DNA of 64,000 nt from Bretschneidera sinensis. Its lineage: Eukaryota; Streptophyta; Magnoliopsida; Brassicales; Akaniaceae. The stretch is from the NCBI GenBank assembly GCA_023935145.1, contig CM043698.1:17549001-17613000 (forward strand), given 5' to 3'. Made by a program: the position numbers and the translations under genes. The first letter of the stretch is position 1. Every line of letters starts with the position of its first letter. A model generated the notes under the pieces. That model did not search any database. It saw only the letters and a list, made by a program, of their open reading frames with translations, and was not told the DNA's origin. Below, in pieces: positions 12,836 through 25,026 of the stretch.

Positions 12836-15295
12836 ATGGAGACCAATTTTAATCCAGTGCCTTCTGAGGCACACCCTGAGACAATGGATTTTCTTTCACG
12901 CGAATGGTGCAACTTTGCAGTTCAAGCTCTTCAACCTGAATTACATGATCAATCAATCGTTCTCGTGGATAATTCAATCAAGAAATTTGAGAGTGACACC
13001 ATGAAAATTCCCTTCCCGGTGAGTTAAGTTCGTAAAAATTGCTATCTCACATGTGTATATGTTTATGTTTTTAATGTCGAAAGAAACTGAAATAAGATTA
13101 TATATTGCAGAAGATGGAGCAGAGTGTAAAGATGGATGATTCAGATTTCAAGTCAATACCACCATGGAAATCCAGTGATCTTAAGGTAAATTACAGGCAC
13201 ATTATATGTTTATAAATGTTACAAGTAGAGACCTGAAATAAAATGAAAACCAATAATGTTCATGATAAAAGTTTTCCTCTGTTTTATTTTCAGTCCTGGA
13301 TATGGATGCAACAAGCTATGCATCCTGAATTAAACTACAACAGCTGTTTCCGAAAGAAATGGGTACGTAAATAATCAATCTATCACTACTGTGATCATTT
13401 TTAATTAAGAAAAAATTATTGTCAGTCAGCAATTTTATTGAGAGTGCCCAACTTTTCAAGCAGCTGCCGTGGAAGATAATGCCGTTCAAGATTGTTTCAA
13501 TCAAGAAATGGTTGAAAGAGTTTAAGTTAAAGCGAAAGGAAGAAGAGAGATTGCAAAAGGCTGAAGTACATGCTGCAATATCAGTGGCAGGAGTAGCAGC
13601 TGCACTAGCTGCAATTGCAGCTGAAAACTCGAAAAAGGATGGTTCGAATACCAACACCAAGGAGGCTGCAGTTGCCTCTGCAGCCGCCTTAGTTGCAGCA
13701 CAGTGCGCACAAGTCGCGGAAGCAATGGGTGCAAAGAGGGAGCAACTTAGCTGTGTGATAGGTTCAGCCATGAGTGGTACAAATGCAAGTGACATCTTAA
13801 CACTCACAGCTGCAGCAACAACATGTAAATGATCTTTCCTTTTCTCTCTAATCAGTGATAGTCAGATTGGATTGAGCAAAGATAAAGGAACCCTCAGTTT
13901 GGATTGAGAAAAGATAAAGGAACCCTCAAAATAGCCACTCATTTGTAACATTATGTTAGCGACTACTAACCGAATGACATCTGTAGTATCTGATAAATGG
14001 CCATTTTAACCTTAAAAAACAATGTCTGGCACTATAATAAGTGAGATTATTGGTTTCGGTTGATTGTTGGGGTAGGTGGCTGAAATGGGTGGCTATTTTT
14101 GGGGTTCCTTTAGCACTGCTAGATTGGATTACACTAAAAAAAGGGCCTAATTAGTGATAAATTTATTAATGATGGTTTTTTTTCCTACTTATCCCTAGCA
14201 TTAAGAGGAGCTACAACCCTCAAAGCAAGAACAGGATGCAAAAACAGATTAAATGGTAGCAGCCCTGTTCTTCCCATCAAAAACAGTAATGATTTTCCCT
14301 TGGAGTTTGAGAAGAACAGGTCATTGCTAGCCAAAGGTGCTGAGCTTGGTGTTGAAACACCAGATGGTATGTAATATTAATCAAAGTATTTATTTTTATT
14401 GTAAAACACCAGAAGTAATTAGTTTTCTTTTATTTCCACTTTTGTGTTCAATCTTATATTGTTCTGTATCATTAATCATTTATTGTGAACAGGGAAGTAC
14501 AGGGTTAAATTAGTGTCCATCATCTTAAACAGTGAAGCCAAGGTTTGAACTCTCTTCTGATTTTCCTTGCAGCTATTTTCTTATTCTGTGAATGCTTGTG
14601 CATTAGTGTTGGAAGTTCCTGATCTCCAAAATCATTTATTACATGTCATTAAATTTTACAAGAAATCACATAAATCTAACTTTAGTTAAAAGTCTATAAC
14701 TTGCATTAATATCTATTCCTTCTCACGAGAATCCTAATTCCTCAGTAACAAATTGATGGCTGAAATTCTGAATTAAAATCAAAAGAGAAGACGAATATGC
14801 AAATAGGTTTTGCTAAAGCCTTGCCTAACATTTGATTCTTATTTCAACTTTACAGGTTATTCTTAAATTAAGGAGGCTCAGTCTGTTGAAAAGCAAGAAG
14901 GAAAGTATGTTTTGCTTTTTCTTTTCTTCCTTTTTCCCTATAATCAACTTTAGTATTATATTTAATGGGGAAAAAAGTGTTAACCATTCAAAAATTAATC
15001 ATATGGTAATCTTTTTAAAAGCTTAAGATTCTATGTGAATAGAAAACTAACTAGTACTGATAAATTTGTTTTAGTTATCGTACTGGACTTGCATGCGGAG
15101 TTGTATAAAGATTCGGAGTGCTGTGAGGATTCTGATACATGTTATCTTATCGTGTTGAAGACAAATCTGGGGACAATTAAGCTAGACATGGAAGATGATT
15201 ATCAGCGTTACAAGACATGGGCGACCACGATAAATAATATGCTCATTCTCTCTACTTCTTTTACGAAATATGAACTTCAGTTCTACAAAAACTGA
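12836..15295 (+). CDS. FORKED-like / VAN3-binding protein (DUF828 plus PH domain)
   Basis: Eight coding exons join in frame to 391 aa: 12836-13018, 13111-13185, 13294-13362, about 13464-13824, 14199-14366, 14493-14542, 14856-14904, 15075-15295. The start ATG (METNFNPVPSEAHPETMDFL) precedes the family hallmark MDFLSREWCNFAVQALQPE. An upstream in-frame extension to 12755 is probably leader. Residues about 15-235 form the auxin-canalisation domain (DUF828), with a SIPPWKSSDLKSWIWMQQAM block and an alanine-rich VHAAISVAGVAAALAAIAAE segment. Residues about 275-380 form a PH_2 domain, split over exons 5-8. Relatives (FORKED1, VAN3-binding protein) act with the ARF-GAP VAN3/SFC at trans-Golgi and plasma-membrane vesicles to place PIN auxin carriers during leaf vein patterning. 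The length fits the shorter FL5-FL8 group. Exon 4 could instead begin at 13461 (one extra Q). The role is inferred from the family. Confidence 0.85.
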
Positions 15296-16020
15296 AAGTA
15301 ATTGTACTTCAAATGAGCTGCAATATGGACTTTTTACATATTCTTCGTTGTTATTGTGTAATTATCTTCATTTATCTCATGATCCTTGGTTTTCGCTTGA
15401 ATAAGATTTTTTACTCTTAAATGACTTCCTGCAAACAATAATATCAGAATCTCATTTGAGTTCATATGGTTTACACCAAAAAATTATAAAAGTACTGCTG
15501 TAAAGAGGCGACATTAAGATAATTGATTTTTTTCCACACATATACAAATCACTGTTCTCTGAAAATGGAATGATTGGAGAATGCATTAATGGAAGCTAAA
15601 ATAAGCTAATTTAGCTTCTTTTTTTTTTATCATTTTCTTCTTTCCACTCACTTTTCCATCATGTGTTACTTTTCATATTTTTACCAAGCTGGAAACATCA
15701 ATCTTCTTATTTTTTCATCCTCCCTCTTTTCTTTCCTCTTACTTTCTCTCACTTGTCTTCTCTACCAATCCAATCCTAGACTCTTATTTCTTTCCTTGTG
15801 CAAACCAAACGGGCTCCAAAAGTTTTAAGCATTAGAGCTAATTGAACTATGGAAAACACACCAATCTTGATAATGCCACAATATGGACTCAAATTAGAGT
15901 AATGAATCACACCTTAGATTCAAAAAGAAAAAGGAAATAAAACATATAGCTGACTTTATGTTACCAGAGGTTGAAACTTACTCATTATACAACTCTTGAG
16001 GTACAGAGGAACATTTCTGA
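15296..16020. other. Region between the FL gene and the minus-strand HLH gene
   Basis: The first 100-140 bases are probably the 3' UTR of the FL gene. The rest is AT-rich and, toward 16020, probably the 3' UTR of the convergent HLH-like gene. Nothing else is recognised. Confidence 0.4.
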
Positions 16021-16284
16021 TTAAAGCCCATCTAAGTTTGAGAGCTTTCTAAGGAAACAAACTTGTGCTTCTAGTATTGAAATATGCTCAATAGACTTCT
16101 GAAACAAGGTTTCAAGATGATCCTCTTCACTGCACTTAGGAATGATCCTTCTCAAAGTAGTAAGATTTTTTTGTACTGACGATAACTTAACAAGCTTCAC
16201 CTTCTTTCTCACCATCAAATGCCCCATTTTTTTCTTTCTGTTCCCTTTATTCATGGAAAACAACCAAGTTCCTCTCACTCTCAT
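16021..16284 (-). CDS. Small atypical HLH-like protein
   Basis: A single-exon frame of 87 aa. It has a basic N-terminus (residues 12-32, rich in K and R) followed by a helix-loop-helix-like region at about 34-82: VQKNLTTLRRIIPKC, an acidic loop SEEDHLETLF, then QKSIEHISILEAQVCFLRKL. The pattern LRRIIP then loop then I..LEAQV.FLR is typical of plant non-canonical HLH proteins such as the UPBEAT1, IBH1 and P1R1 types, which lack an E-box-reading basic helix and work by dimerising with other bHLH factors. I cannot place it in a named subgroup. It lies convergent with the FL gene and near the IBL1-like gene, so two HLH regulators sit within 10 kb. The overlapping plus-strand frame (16142-16444) is a shadow. 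The start is the first ATG of the frame, and a TTTTCAG acceptor-like sequence upstream leaves room for a leader intron. Confidence 0.6.
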   Translation of the reverse strand: MRVRGTWLFSMNKGNRKKKMGHLMVRKKVKLVKLSSVQKNLTTLRRIIPKCSEEDHLETLFQKSIEHISILEAQVCFLRKLSNLDGL

Positions 16285-18561
16285 GGTTTATGAGTACAGA
16301 ACTGAAAATTTCAAAAGGTTAAGAGAACTAATTTTAAGGCATTTAGGTTCATATGGTGATAATGATGAAGGGGGTAATGTAGACAAGTTCTTGTTGCTTT
16401 GGGACAATATTACATCTTTATATAACTCAAGATTGGGAAGATAATGTTGATTCTTTTTTTTTTTTTGAAAAGAAAGAAATGATGGGGAAGATATGGAGCA
16501 ATGGTTGTTGAGGTCTACTTCAGTTGTCAGTTTCTGATTATCATAATTATATGGCTTTGTTTGACAGTTTAGCTATGAATTTCTTTGTCTATTGAAAATT
16601 TGAAATAATTAATTACTATCAATTAAAGAGTGCTTGAAAATAAATAACAATGCAAGAAGAACAAATGGTTGCAGTTTGACTTAACACCCAATTGGGCAGT
16701 AAATGCAATTGAAAAAATGCACCACATTGGGACAGTTTTAAATGTAAAATTTAAATGCAAAGAGCAGTGATTTTCTTTCAGAAATTCATATCATCTTCCC
16801 TACACATTGCAATTAAACACCAATTTTAGTATATACTTAATTATCTTAATTTAAGTTCTGAAAACTACATTTTCAATTTTTGTCCCATATGAATCAACAA
16901 AGCAGTTAATTAATATATAGATATTTTTAATCTGCATTTCATTGATCTTTTCTTTTTAGCAGAGTCATGTTCATTTTTCAGAAGAACTCAGCAATGCTTA
17001 CACATATAATCTGGATTAATGAGAGGAATTTTCTGTAGGAATCAAATAACAAGGCCATGAGGAATTTCGTCAGGCAACAACTTCTTGAGGAGCATGAATG
17101 GTGACTGCAATTGACAAAATCATTTAGTATTGGCATAGATCTCACTTACCGTTATCCCTTCGCCAATACAACAACTCTAACTATCCATAAGGAACTTGTT
17201 GACTAGAGAAAGAGCAATTGATTCCTCCAGGTTGCATCTTGACATTCCTGCGTATCTTTCGACCATGAAAGTGCAAGTGCATAGTAAATGCTGAAAAGTA
17301 TAGATTTTTCTTTCCTTGAGTGTAATGATGGTAACTTGGAACGAATCAAGGGCATATCCTTACAACGAAGAAGATGTAACTTGTAGGGTAATACTATGAT
17401 TCACCAGAAAAATTTATAATTGACTAGTTTTTTAACTCTATTATATGGATTTTTTAATTTACCCTGCAGTATTTGTGTTGGACACAACAGTTCAAATACA
17501 TGTATGACATTTAGATATTTTTAATCATTGAAAATTTTATCAAAAATAGATAATTTTAACACTCGAACACATTACCGACACCGATACATGAATATGGGTA
17601 ACAGCATAACACAGCCTTTTAGTATGGAAAAATTCCTAATCTCTTTTACCAAGATTTGATCAATTGAAATGCCAAAAGTCATCAATTTGTGTGTTCTAAC
17701 TAGGTATCTAATAGTACAGCAACCCATACGCATGGAGCCTGTCTCAGTGTCTAGTTAAATATACATGAATCTTTTTAACAGAACAAGTGGTCCTGACACA
17801 TCTTTTCACTCTTAATCTAATCTGGTTTCAAGTGGGTCTTTTATATTTATCCTTATAAACCACCAACAAACAAGGGCTTGAATTACTTGATGTTTAGTTT
17901 ATATTACTGGAAAAACTATATATAGTTTTTAGGACTTTACAATTTCAGTACGGATATATAGATAAAGCTATGAGTTTATTCGTTATGGGCAAAGGGAAAC
18001 TGAAATGGATGTCACAGTCATATGAGTGCAGAGAATATGGCTACTGGCTACTGAACTGTCAAATAGGCCAACTTTAAACAGCTAGCTACCACTTCTTAGT
18101 TCTTCATGTAAAATTCACTGACATAAAAGATGAATCTTTACGTTGAGTCAGTTAAGTCTTGCAAAAGTATGCCATCTTCTATGGCGTCTAGTACTGCATG
18201 TCATTGTGATCATAGAATATTTAGAAAACAATATTAGTACTAAACAATGTATTCAAAGCTTGATTAATATGTTACCATAGAAAGCAAATCAATTGTATAT
18301 GAATGAATTGTGACCGTGGGCTTAACCCATGTTCTTGTTGGGAAATAATCACTTGTTAGTAAAAAAAAGTGAAAAAAACAATTCAGTGGCTTATACAAGG
18401 TTTGGGATCAAAACTCGTTTCTTCAAGTATATTAAACCCGTATGTAAGATTTCCCTATCCCTTGATGCTTTGTAACTGTGTAAGTGCAAGACAAAACTCA
18501 AGAGAAGCAGAGCCTTGAGGATGATGTGTGATACTATTTGAGAGAGTTTATAAAATGATAT
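16285..18561. other. Intergenic region
   Basis: The part nearest 16285 should hold the promoter of the minus-strand HLH-like gene. No other gene is recognised. A dispersed-repeat copy lies at about 17465-17625, listed separately. Confidence 0.4.
17465..17625 (+). repeat. Dispersed repeat, copy also at 50463-50662
   Basis: Shared words in the same order as at 50.5 kb include GTTGGACAC/CGGATCC..ACAC, AAAATAGATAA, ACACTCG.ACA, ACCGATAC/ATCGGTGTCC and GGGTAACA/AGGTAACATAGGCTGTG. The family is non-coding and ends in a GGTAACA-type motif. This copy is more diverged than the one in the XBAT intron. Confidence 0.4.
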
Positions 18562-19033
18562 TGTTGGAACAATTTGTTAAAGAAACTTGCTTCAAGTCGT
18601 GATCATGTCATTTTCCTTTTTCCTCACCAATTTTGATGTGTAATGAGTTGCAGACAAATACACTCCAAGATACAACGAAAAGTTTGTTGTTCAGCGTACG
18701 CACAACGATAAACAAGCCACAAATTTTTTTCTAGTTTCAGTATAATTAGGACTAAAAATATTAGTTGCTGCAGAAAAAAATTTGTAAAAGATTTGCAGAA
18801 GAAGAGAGAAAAAGTTTTATAACCTTTTTCAAATGGTTGTTACTTGGGTTTATATACACCCAATCATGCCTTTTTAGAAAAGACACCAAATAACTATTGA
18901 TTTAATCTCAACCATTAGATTGTTATATTTTTCATGTTCAATCAGAACTGTCCTATACCAATGTGAGATAAAATTACTATAAAAACCTTTATAACATATT
19001 CCAGAGTTCATGGTCAAATAGGAATTTCCAACA
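18562..19033 (-). mobile_element. Probable solo LTR (472 bp)
   Basis: Read on the minus strand it begins TGTTGGAAATTCC and ends GTTCCAACA, giving perfect 8-bp inverted ends (TGTTGGAA/TTCCAACA). A TATA box (GTATATAAACCC, about 18846-18857) is on the same strand. Flanks share ATAT (GATAT on the left, ATATT on the right), so the target duplication is imperfect. It abuts a broken Copia RNase H remnant. Confidence 0.5.
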
Positions 19034-20105
19034 ATATTTTCCTTAGCCATTTTGCCTCTTTGTTCCCTGCAGCAAGTGCTAATGACTCCTCCACCAAGTG
19101 TGAAGATCCACTTGGTGATTTCCAAAATAAAATTTGGTTTCAATCTTGAGATGATTTGGAAAAGTGAACGAAAAGAGAAAGAAAGAATAATTAAGTTTAG
19201 TTTAGAAGATAGTCGATTGTGGAATTGAGTTGAGTTGAGAGTTTTGATAGTCGACTACCAAAATGGACAGTCAATTGTATGTGTCTAGAAAGAGACAGAG
19301 AGTTTAGACACTCAACAGTCAAAATGGATAGTCGACTGTCAACCTAATACCTGATTAATTAAAAGATATTTTTGGAACACAATCGACTGTCTAAAAGACA
19401 TAGTTAACTATTTAAATGGGAAATTTAAATCTTTCGAACGTTAAAATGACAATTGAAGATAAACTAAAGTGACACTCAATTATGTCAGTTGATGACAAGA
19501 ACCAAATGTCTCTTGTAAAAAGACACCAATTAACTCTATAAATAGAGTAGATAACTATTATATTTTACATAGTTTTTTCTGAATAGAATTTTGAATTCTT
19601 CATCTTCTTCTTCTTTTTTCTCTAAAAACCTGATCTTCTTGTGTTTAGAAACATTGCAAACTTCTAAACACTGGTTTATATATATCCATAAACTCATAAA
19701 AGCTGTTATGGGTTGTTTTTCACGAGTGTAAAATGCATAACAACAATAGAGCTTCATTGCATCTTAGAGAAAATTCACCGAAAATCTTCTTACACCAATG
19801 AGAGGTGAATTAAACTTTAAGGAAAGCGAACTAGTCGTACCTTGAAGTCATTAGTCAAATTCTCTCTTATTCATTTTGATAAACAAACCCTCTGAAAAAT
19901 TCTCTCAACACCAACCACTCGTGAATGCATAATCCTCTTTATTTGTTATCCAACTAACATAACTGAATCCTTTTAAAACAGTTGGATAACCTTTATAATA
20001 TATTCCAAAGTTCATGGTCCATTTCATGTACTTTAAGACCCTATAAATAACCTTCCAATATATATTACTAGGGCAACTAGTAAATCTACATGTTAAGTCT
20101 AGCAT
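19034..20105 (-). pseudogene. Ty1/Copia RNase H remnant, split by an LTR-like insertion
   Basis: Minus-strand 20105-19911 encodes a Copia RNase H segment including NIYWKVIYRVLKYMKWTMNF, a YYKGYP motif and FTSGW. The same domain appears to resume at 19112-19034 with IFTLGGGVIS and then a LAAGNKEAKWLRN-like block in another frame, with sequence missing between them. The two parts are separated by 19113-19910. No intact polyprotein remains. The family call rests on the RNase H motif style. Confidence 0.6.
19113..19910 (+). mobile_element. Probable solo LTR inserted in the Copia RNase H remnant (about 798 bp)
   Basis: The segment begins TGGTGATTTCC and ends CTCTCAACA, with flanking CCACT (19108-19112) and CCAAC (19911-19915), a 4/5 match to a 5-bp target duplication. 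It carries repeated TCGACT-type motifs at about 19211-19340, a plus-strand TATA box (CTATAAATAG, about 19535-19546) and a T-rich downstream part, matching U3-R-U5 layout. RNase H reading resumes on both sides. Exact ends are uncertain by a few bases. Confidence 0.45.
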
Positions 20106-20146
20106 TAGTCATGGCATACATTTAGGTAACCTATCACTCTTGCATG

Positions 20147-20299
20147 GGAGAAAATCTTGGCTGCACTGGGTGCAATGCACCAGTTGAAAGTTTGATTAAT
20201 AATTTTTTAGAATCTCATTAGTAATTTAATTAACATTACTAATAAATTTTCAAAAATTATTAATGAAGCTTTTCAGCCGGTGCAGCCAAGTATTTCTCC
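20147..20299. mobile_element. MITE-like inverted repeat (153 bp)
   Basis: The left end GGAGAAAATCTTGGCTGCAC is inverted at the right end (reverse complement GGAGAAATACTTGGCTGCAC). Pairing continues inward through TTAATAATTTTT and TTAGTAAT, so the whole element can fold into a hairpin. No ORF. The target duplication is not clear. Confidence 0.6.
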
Positions 20300-22440
20300 T
20301 TACATAGTTCAATTGTCTAAGAACTCTACTTCCAAACCAATTTAATATTGTCATCAAAAAGTGTACTATGTGCGCAATCAAAGTGATCAATTTTTTTTCA
20401 TTATTTTCTCTGAGATTGAGACAAAATGAATCTAATGCCTAAAATCACATCAGTAACATCCAAAGGTAATGTCATATTCTGCATCTTCCTTTTTCAAGGA
20501 ATGAGAGGATCAGTTCCATTTGAAAATTATCCCACTAGGCAACCGGAAGTCGACCTAGCATTACTAGAAGTAATTCCCCACGGTTGCCTCTAAATTGCAT
20601 CACAAATAAATAGATAAAGTTACTGTAACGTGCGCACTTAACTCACGCTTTGCTTGCTACAAGGCAACAAGGGTTCCCATCTGCTGGATCTCACAGTACT
20701 AAACAGGAAAACGGATCCTTTCAACTAATAGTTAGTACATGGCAGCCATATTTATCTCTCCGCAAATATTCAACTTTAAAAGATCTTGAAAAGTAAGAAT
20801 CATGGATTTTATATTTTCACATTCAAGTTAAAGAGCTGTAACTTTTCATTCTCTCTTTTGGGTTTGCACAAGTAATTGTTTAAATATAAAGTAAATTTAA
20901 TATTTTTTATTGTTTAGTTTGACTCGTGTTTTTATTTGGACTCTTTATGTTTAACATGTTTATATTGAGTCCTTTAAGTTTGACATTCATTTTAATCAGA
21001 TCTTTCATTCAAATGACTCAATAATTTTATTCACAACAGTTTCATTCGCAACATACTCATTCAAAATAAATTCATTCACATCAAGTTTAACAATATAATT
21101 AAAAACAGTTTCATCAAATTTAAATAATTTAATCACATCATTTGTTATCCTTATTTCTTTATCAACCTCATTCATAAAATACTTTCTTACCTCAATCACA
21201 ACCTTAAGACACCAAAATTGAAGGAAAAAAAATTGAAACCATGAAATGAAAATAACATTAATAATAAGGCTTTGGAGAATGTTTCAATGGAATGCCGTTT
21301 CTCGTCCATTTCTCGGCTGCAAAGTGCTACCTCCTTCAACAAATGAACCACCATTCACATTTCCCTTTCTCATTGTTGTCAACAGAAACATTTTTTTTCT
21401 TGAAAATTGACTGTGTTTATTTATTTAAAAATAAAAATCAATGGATCTGTGAGCGGTGCTATCTACACCAAGACTGTATCACTTGTGATCCAGCGTATCT
21501 TGTTATCTTTCAGAATAAAATATCAAAGCGCTCCAATCGGTAAAACTCTAAAATCAATTCTTTCAACGTTCGTTATGAATAAGATAAAATATAGATTTAG
21601 AATATTTTTTTTAATAAACCTAAATTAAATCAAACATTTTTAAAAAATTATTATATAAAGAAAATTAGAAACTGAAAATAATATTTTAACAAACTGAAAT
21701 TTATATCAAAATAATTGTTTTTATTGTTGTTTTGTCTAACATTAAATAATTTTTAACTTTATTATTGTTTTACTAAAAACTGTTTAAAAATATTTTGTAA
21801 CCATAAACTAAAACCATTGCCCGTCAAACGTTCTTGTTTAGTTTATTAAATTGACATAACAGCAGTGAAAGTAATTTATTATATATATAAATAAATTTTT
21901 AAAAGTTGTTAAAATAACATTTAAGTTAAAACTATTTAATATTTGATAAAACGGTTTTTTAAAATAAGAAATATTTTATAAATAATTTTTTTAAAAAAAT
22001 ATTTAGCCTAATTTTTATTTAAAAAAATATAAAAACATTTTATAAATTCTACCAAACTGATTAAATAGTATTTTGCGATCCAAACCTTGGCAGAAGAGTT
22101 GATTTATTTTTTGCAGTTGTGGTTCCTACGGGTCCAAGCAGCACAATTGGGGCTTATATTGGCCATACTTGGGCCAATGTTTTACAAGATGGGCCGTTAT
22201 GAATCAAGACGCATAGAAATATATTGCCAAGGACTACCGGACTGCTCTTGTTCACAAGTTTCATAAGAAGATCCTAAATTTTTAATAGAAGAACATCTTA
22301 GTGTAAGTGCTAGGCTGTAGGTCTAACTTGCATCTAATGGAATATCTGTGTTTGTCTGGCCTGTTATTTTTGGATGCCTGTGTTCAGCCGCAAATATGAA
22401 GCATAAAGGCTTGAAGTTGTTCTGCAAGTTAACTTTCATG
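20300..22440. other. Intergenic AT-rich region
   Basis: No gene is recognised. Around 20880-21190 the sequence is low-complexity with repeated TCATTCA/TTTAAAT words, which produces the meaningless minus-strand ORF 21005-21199. The plus ORFs at 21292 and 21407 overlap in different frames and show no domain. Confidence 0.4.
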
Positions 22441-22449
22441 GTCACATAA

Positions 22450-22570
22450 ACCGGGTGTTTTGGTTTAATAGTTTTCTTCAGTTTCTCTATACAAGAGACT
22501 TGAGTTCAATCTCCCACGACATTACAAGATTATATGTGGAGTGATCAATGTATGACCCTAATATTAGCCT
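22450..22570 (+). repeat. SINE-like sequence with tRNA-type promoter boxes
   Basis: GGTTTAATAGTTTTCTTC resembles a degraded A-box, and GAGACTTGAGTTCAATCTCCC about 30 bases on resembles a B-box (GTTCAATCTC). This is the head arrangement of tRNA-derived plant SINEs. No clear tail or target duplication was identified. Confidence 0.3.
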
Positions 22571-22753
22571 TAAATCTATTACGTACCTTATTTTTCAAGA
22601 TTACAGTTTGGGAAAGATTATAAAATGACATCTTTTTTTTATAAACAGAAGTTAGGTCAAATATTAAAAAAAACAGTTTATGAAATAATTTTTTACTTTG
22701 AAGAAACTGAATTTATCTAAGAAAAACCATTTTAATACTAAACCCGTTTAACT

Positions 22754-23477
22754 TGTTAGACACGAGAACACAAGTTAAGGAGAAATTTGGATTTGGAGAG
22801 TCCATAAAATAAAAACTTAAATATAAGATGTTGAAGACTATATGAACCCAAAAGGGCAAGTTGGATTTTAGTTCCATCACCATATACATATCTTTCACTA
22901 ATACAATTTCTTTTTCCATGTGTGATTAGTTTTCTGCATCTCATCCCTCACACGTGAATATTCCCAACAATCTTTACCTTATGTGTGAGTCTTCATCGCT
23001 CTTTCTTGCCACCATAATCCAACAATTACACTTAAAAAGTCACTAGTTCTCCTATCTGAGTTATATAACCATATCAATTCCCAACAACGAGCTTTATATA
23101 CTTCACATAGCGAACCACAAAGATTTCATTATACAAACACTATCTGCTCACCACACAAGTCACTTTGTTCGCGCTACATGAGTCATTCGAGCTCCCTTGT
23201 TATTTGAATATACCACTGTAAGCATCCCAAAGTTAATTGCATAACCTTTCACACCTAACCGAATAATTATGATACCATTTGTTAGGTACGATCACTAAAG
23301 TTGAGAAAAAACTTGAATTTAGAAAGTTATTAAGCAAAAACTCAAATATATGATATTGAATACTATATGAATAAAAAAAACTTAAATAAATGTATTCTAA
23401 TTCCACCATGATGAGTAATCCAATCTTTTTTTTACGTGCATTTGTCATCAACATTTCTTATCTTAATATTCTCAACA
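22754..23477 (-). mobile_element. TRIM element (miniature terminal-repeat retrotransposon)
   Basis: Two terminal repeats in the same orientation on the minus strand: the 5' LTR at 23280-23477 (198 bp, starts TGTTGAGAATATT, ends CCTAACA) and the 3' LTR at 22754-22969 (216 bp, starts TGTTGGGAATATT, ends TCTAACA). Just inside the 5' LTR is a primer-binding site TGGTATCA (plus-strand TGATACCA, 23270-23277), matching the tRNA-iMet 3' end. The internal region is only about 310 bp with no coding capacity. Flanks TAACT (22749-22753) and TAGCT (23478-23482) match at 4 of 5 bases as a target duplication. Such elements depend on enzymes made by other retrotransposons. Confidence 0.75.
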
Positions 23478-24811
23478 TAGCTATAATTATTGCTTTATTT
23501 TTTTATATAAAAAAACTACTATATAAAACCGATTTAAACGTTAGAATAAACGGTACCTAAGGTGTTTATAGACTCGATAATTATGAAGTAGGGACGATCA
23601 CATTTGATGGTACTCCTTAGGTGTCAAAAAATGAAGAACCCCAACGGTTCCCGATACCTTATTAATTAACAAAACCAGCCATTAATTTCTTAGTCCCCTC
23701 GATATCCCCACACTCTTTATCAGATACGAATAAATTTCCCCTATTAACTGCAACAGCCTCCAACGACATTCACCTTGCTTGCCAATTTCTGCTGACCTTT
23801 CAAATTTCAAATAAATTGAATCTGAATATCAATTTCGCATTTATTATGCTATTGAATTATAAATCTAGTTACATTGTATGGTTCTAGGAGTTTCATGTAA
23901 CCTTTACACCTACCCCTTTTATTTGTTTATGAAGAAAAAAACTGCCCCACTTCACCCCATTTCTTTTTCTTTGATTTTAAATCAAGTTTTGCGAGCACAG
24001 ATGTATGGGACCAAATACATGAATAAATAATCAATGCAATTATGCGTTTATGATAAAGATACTATTAATGACGATATTCATCAAATTTTATATATTTATA
24101 ATCGAATTATAATATAATATTTAATTTCATTATAAATTTGATTCTATTTCAATTTTAAATGGAAAAAATTGTAATCCCAATTCAATTACCTTACTATTTA
24201 AATTCGAATTTGAAATAATTAAAAATAATAAAAATCATGAATTTTTATCACTAGATATTGCAATACAATTTCAAAATACAAAAAGATATCCTGCTAATAT
24301 ACTACATTTCAATCTATAAACGTTTTAGGAAACTTAAAAATTTATTTTTATTTTAGTTAAGTTTTATGTTTCCTATTTTATCTAAGATCATAATAATTTA
24401 GGTGATTAGATTTTCCTTTTTTTTTTGCTTAGATTATGGTTTTATGTTTTTTTTTTAAATAGTATCCATACCGAGTGTAAGAATAATGACATTGTATATC
24501 ACTCTATAATTTTTTTATTTAAGTTGCCCTTTTTAAATCAACCGCTTGGATTTAATATTTTATTTTTGTATAAATTTTTCACCGATCTTATACTTTTAAG
24601 TATTTTATTTGTATAAATCTTTTTTCTTTTTTGAGAAAATGTGCGATGTTAAATAAATAGAAACCAATTACATCAAGTTTTGATTACCAAGAGCCATTCA
24701 TATAAATCTTTAAAATTTAACATTTTAAGCTCGTCCAATTATAACAATATAAACGTAACATTTATCAATACACGTGTAAAATAACTCTTCAATGTAGGCT
24801 AATCACCTTTT
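23478..24811. other. Intergenic AT-rich region
   Basis: Very AT-rich with long T and A runs. No gene or clear repeat is recognised. The ORF at 24425-24616 is low-complexity. Confidence 0.4.
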
Positions 24812-25026
24812 GGGTATGTTTGGATTTTCGAAAAATTGAAGGAAAGAAAAACAAAAAATAAAGGATGAAATATTTTTCTCTGCATCATTGGGATGTCAAA
24901 GGAAAAGTCAGAGAGAAACCACTTGGTGAAAAAAAAAGTTTCACATGAAAAATTTATTTCTGTTCTTCATTTTTCTCCAGTTTTTGCTTTTCTTCAATTT
25001 TTTTCAGGATCCGAACATATCCTAAA
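24812..25026. mobile_element. MITE-like inverted repeat (about 215 bp)
   Basis: The left end GGGTATGTTTGGATTTTCG, then AAAAATTGAAGGAAAG, is inverted at the right end (reverse complement AGGATATGTTCGGATCC, then TGAAAAAAATTGAAGAAAAG). Arms are about 40 bp. It lies about 300 bp beyond the 3' end of the ATL13-like gene. Confidence 0.55.

Noticed and set aside
13316..13807. 163-codon minus-strand ORF opposite the FL gene
   Set aside because: Antisense shadow of the alanine-rich exon 4.
17040..17300. Short coding-like stretches on the minus strand (for example SPFMLLKKLLPDEIPHG)
   Set aside because: No continuous frame, no family recognised and no splice-site pattern that joins them.
21005..21199. 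64-codon minus-strand ORF rich in N, V, I and E
   Set aside because: Produced by low-complexity TCATTCA/TTTAAAT repeats.
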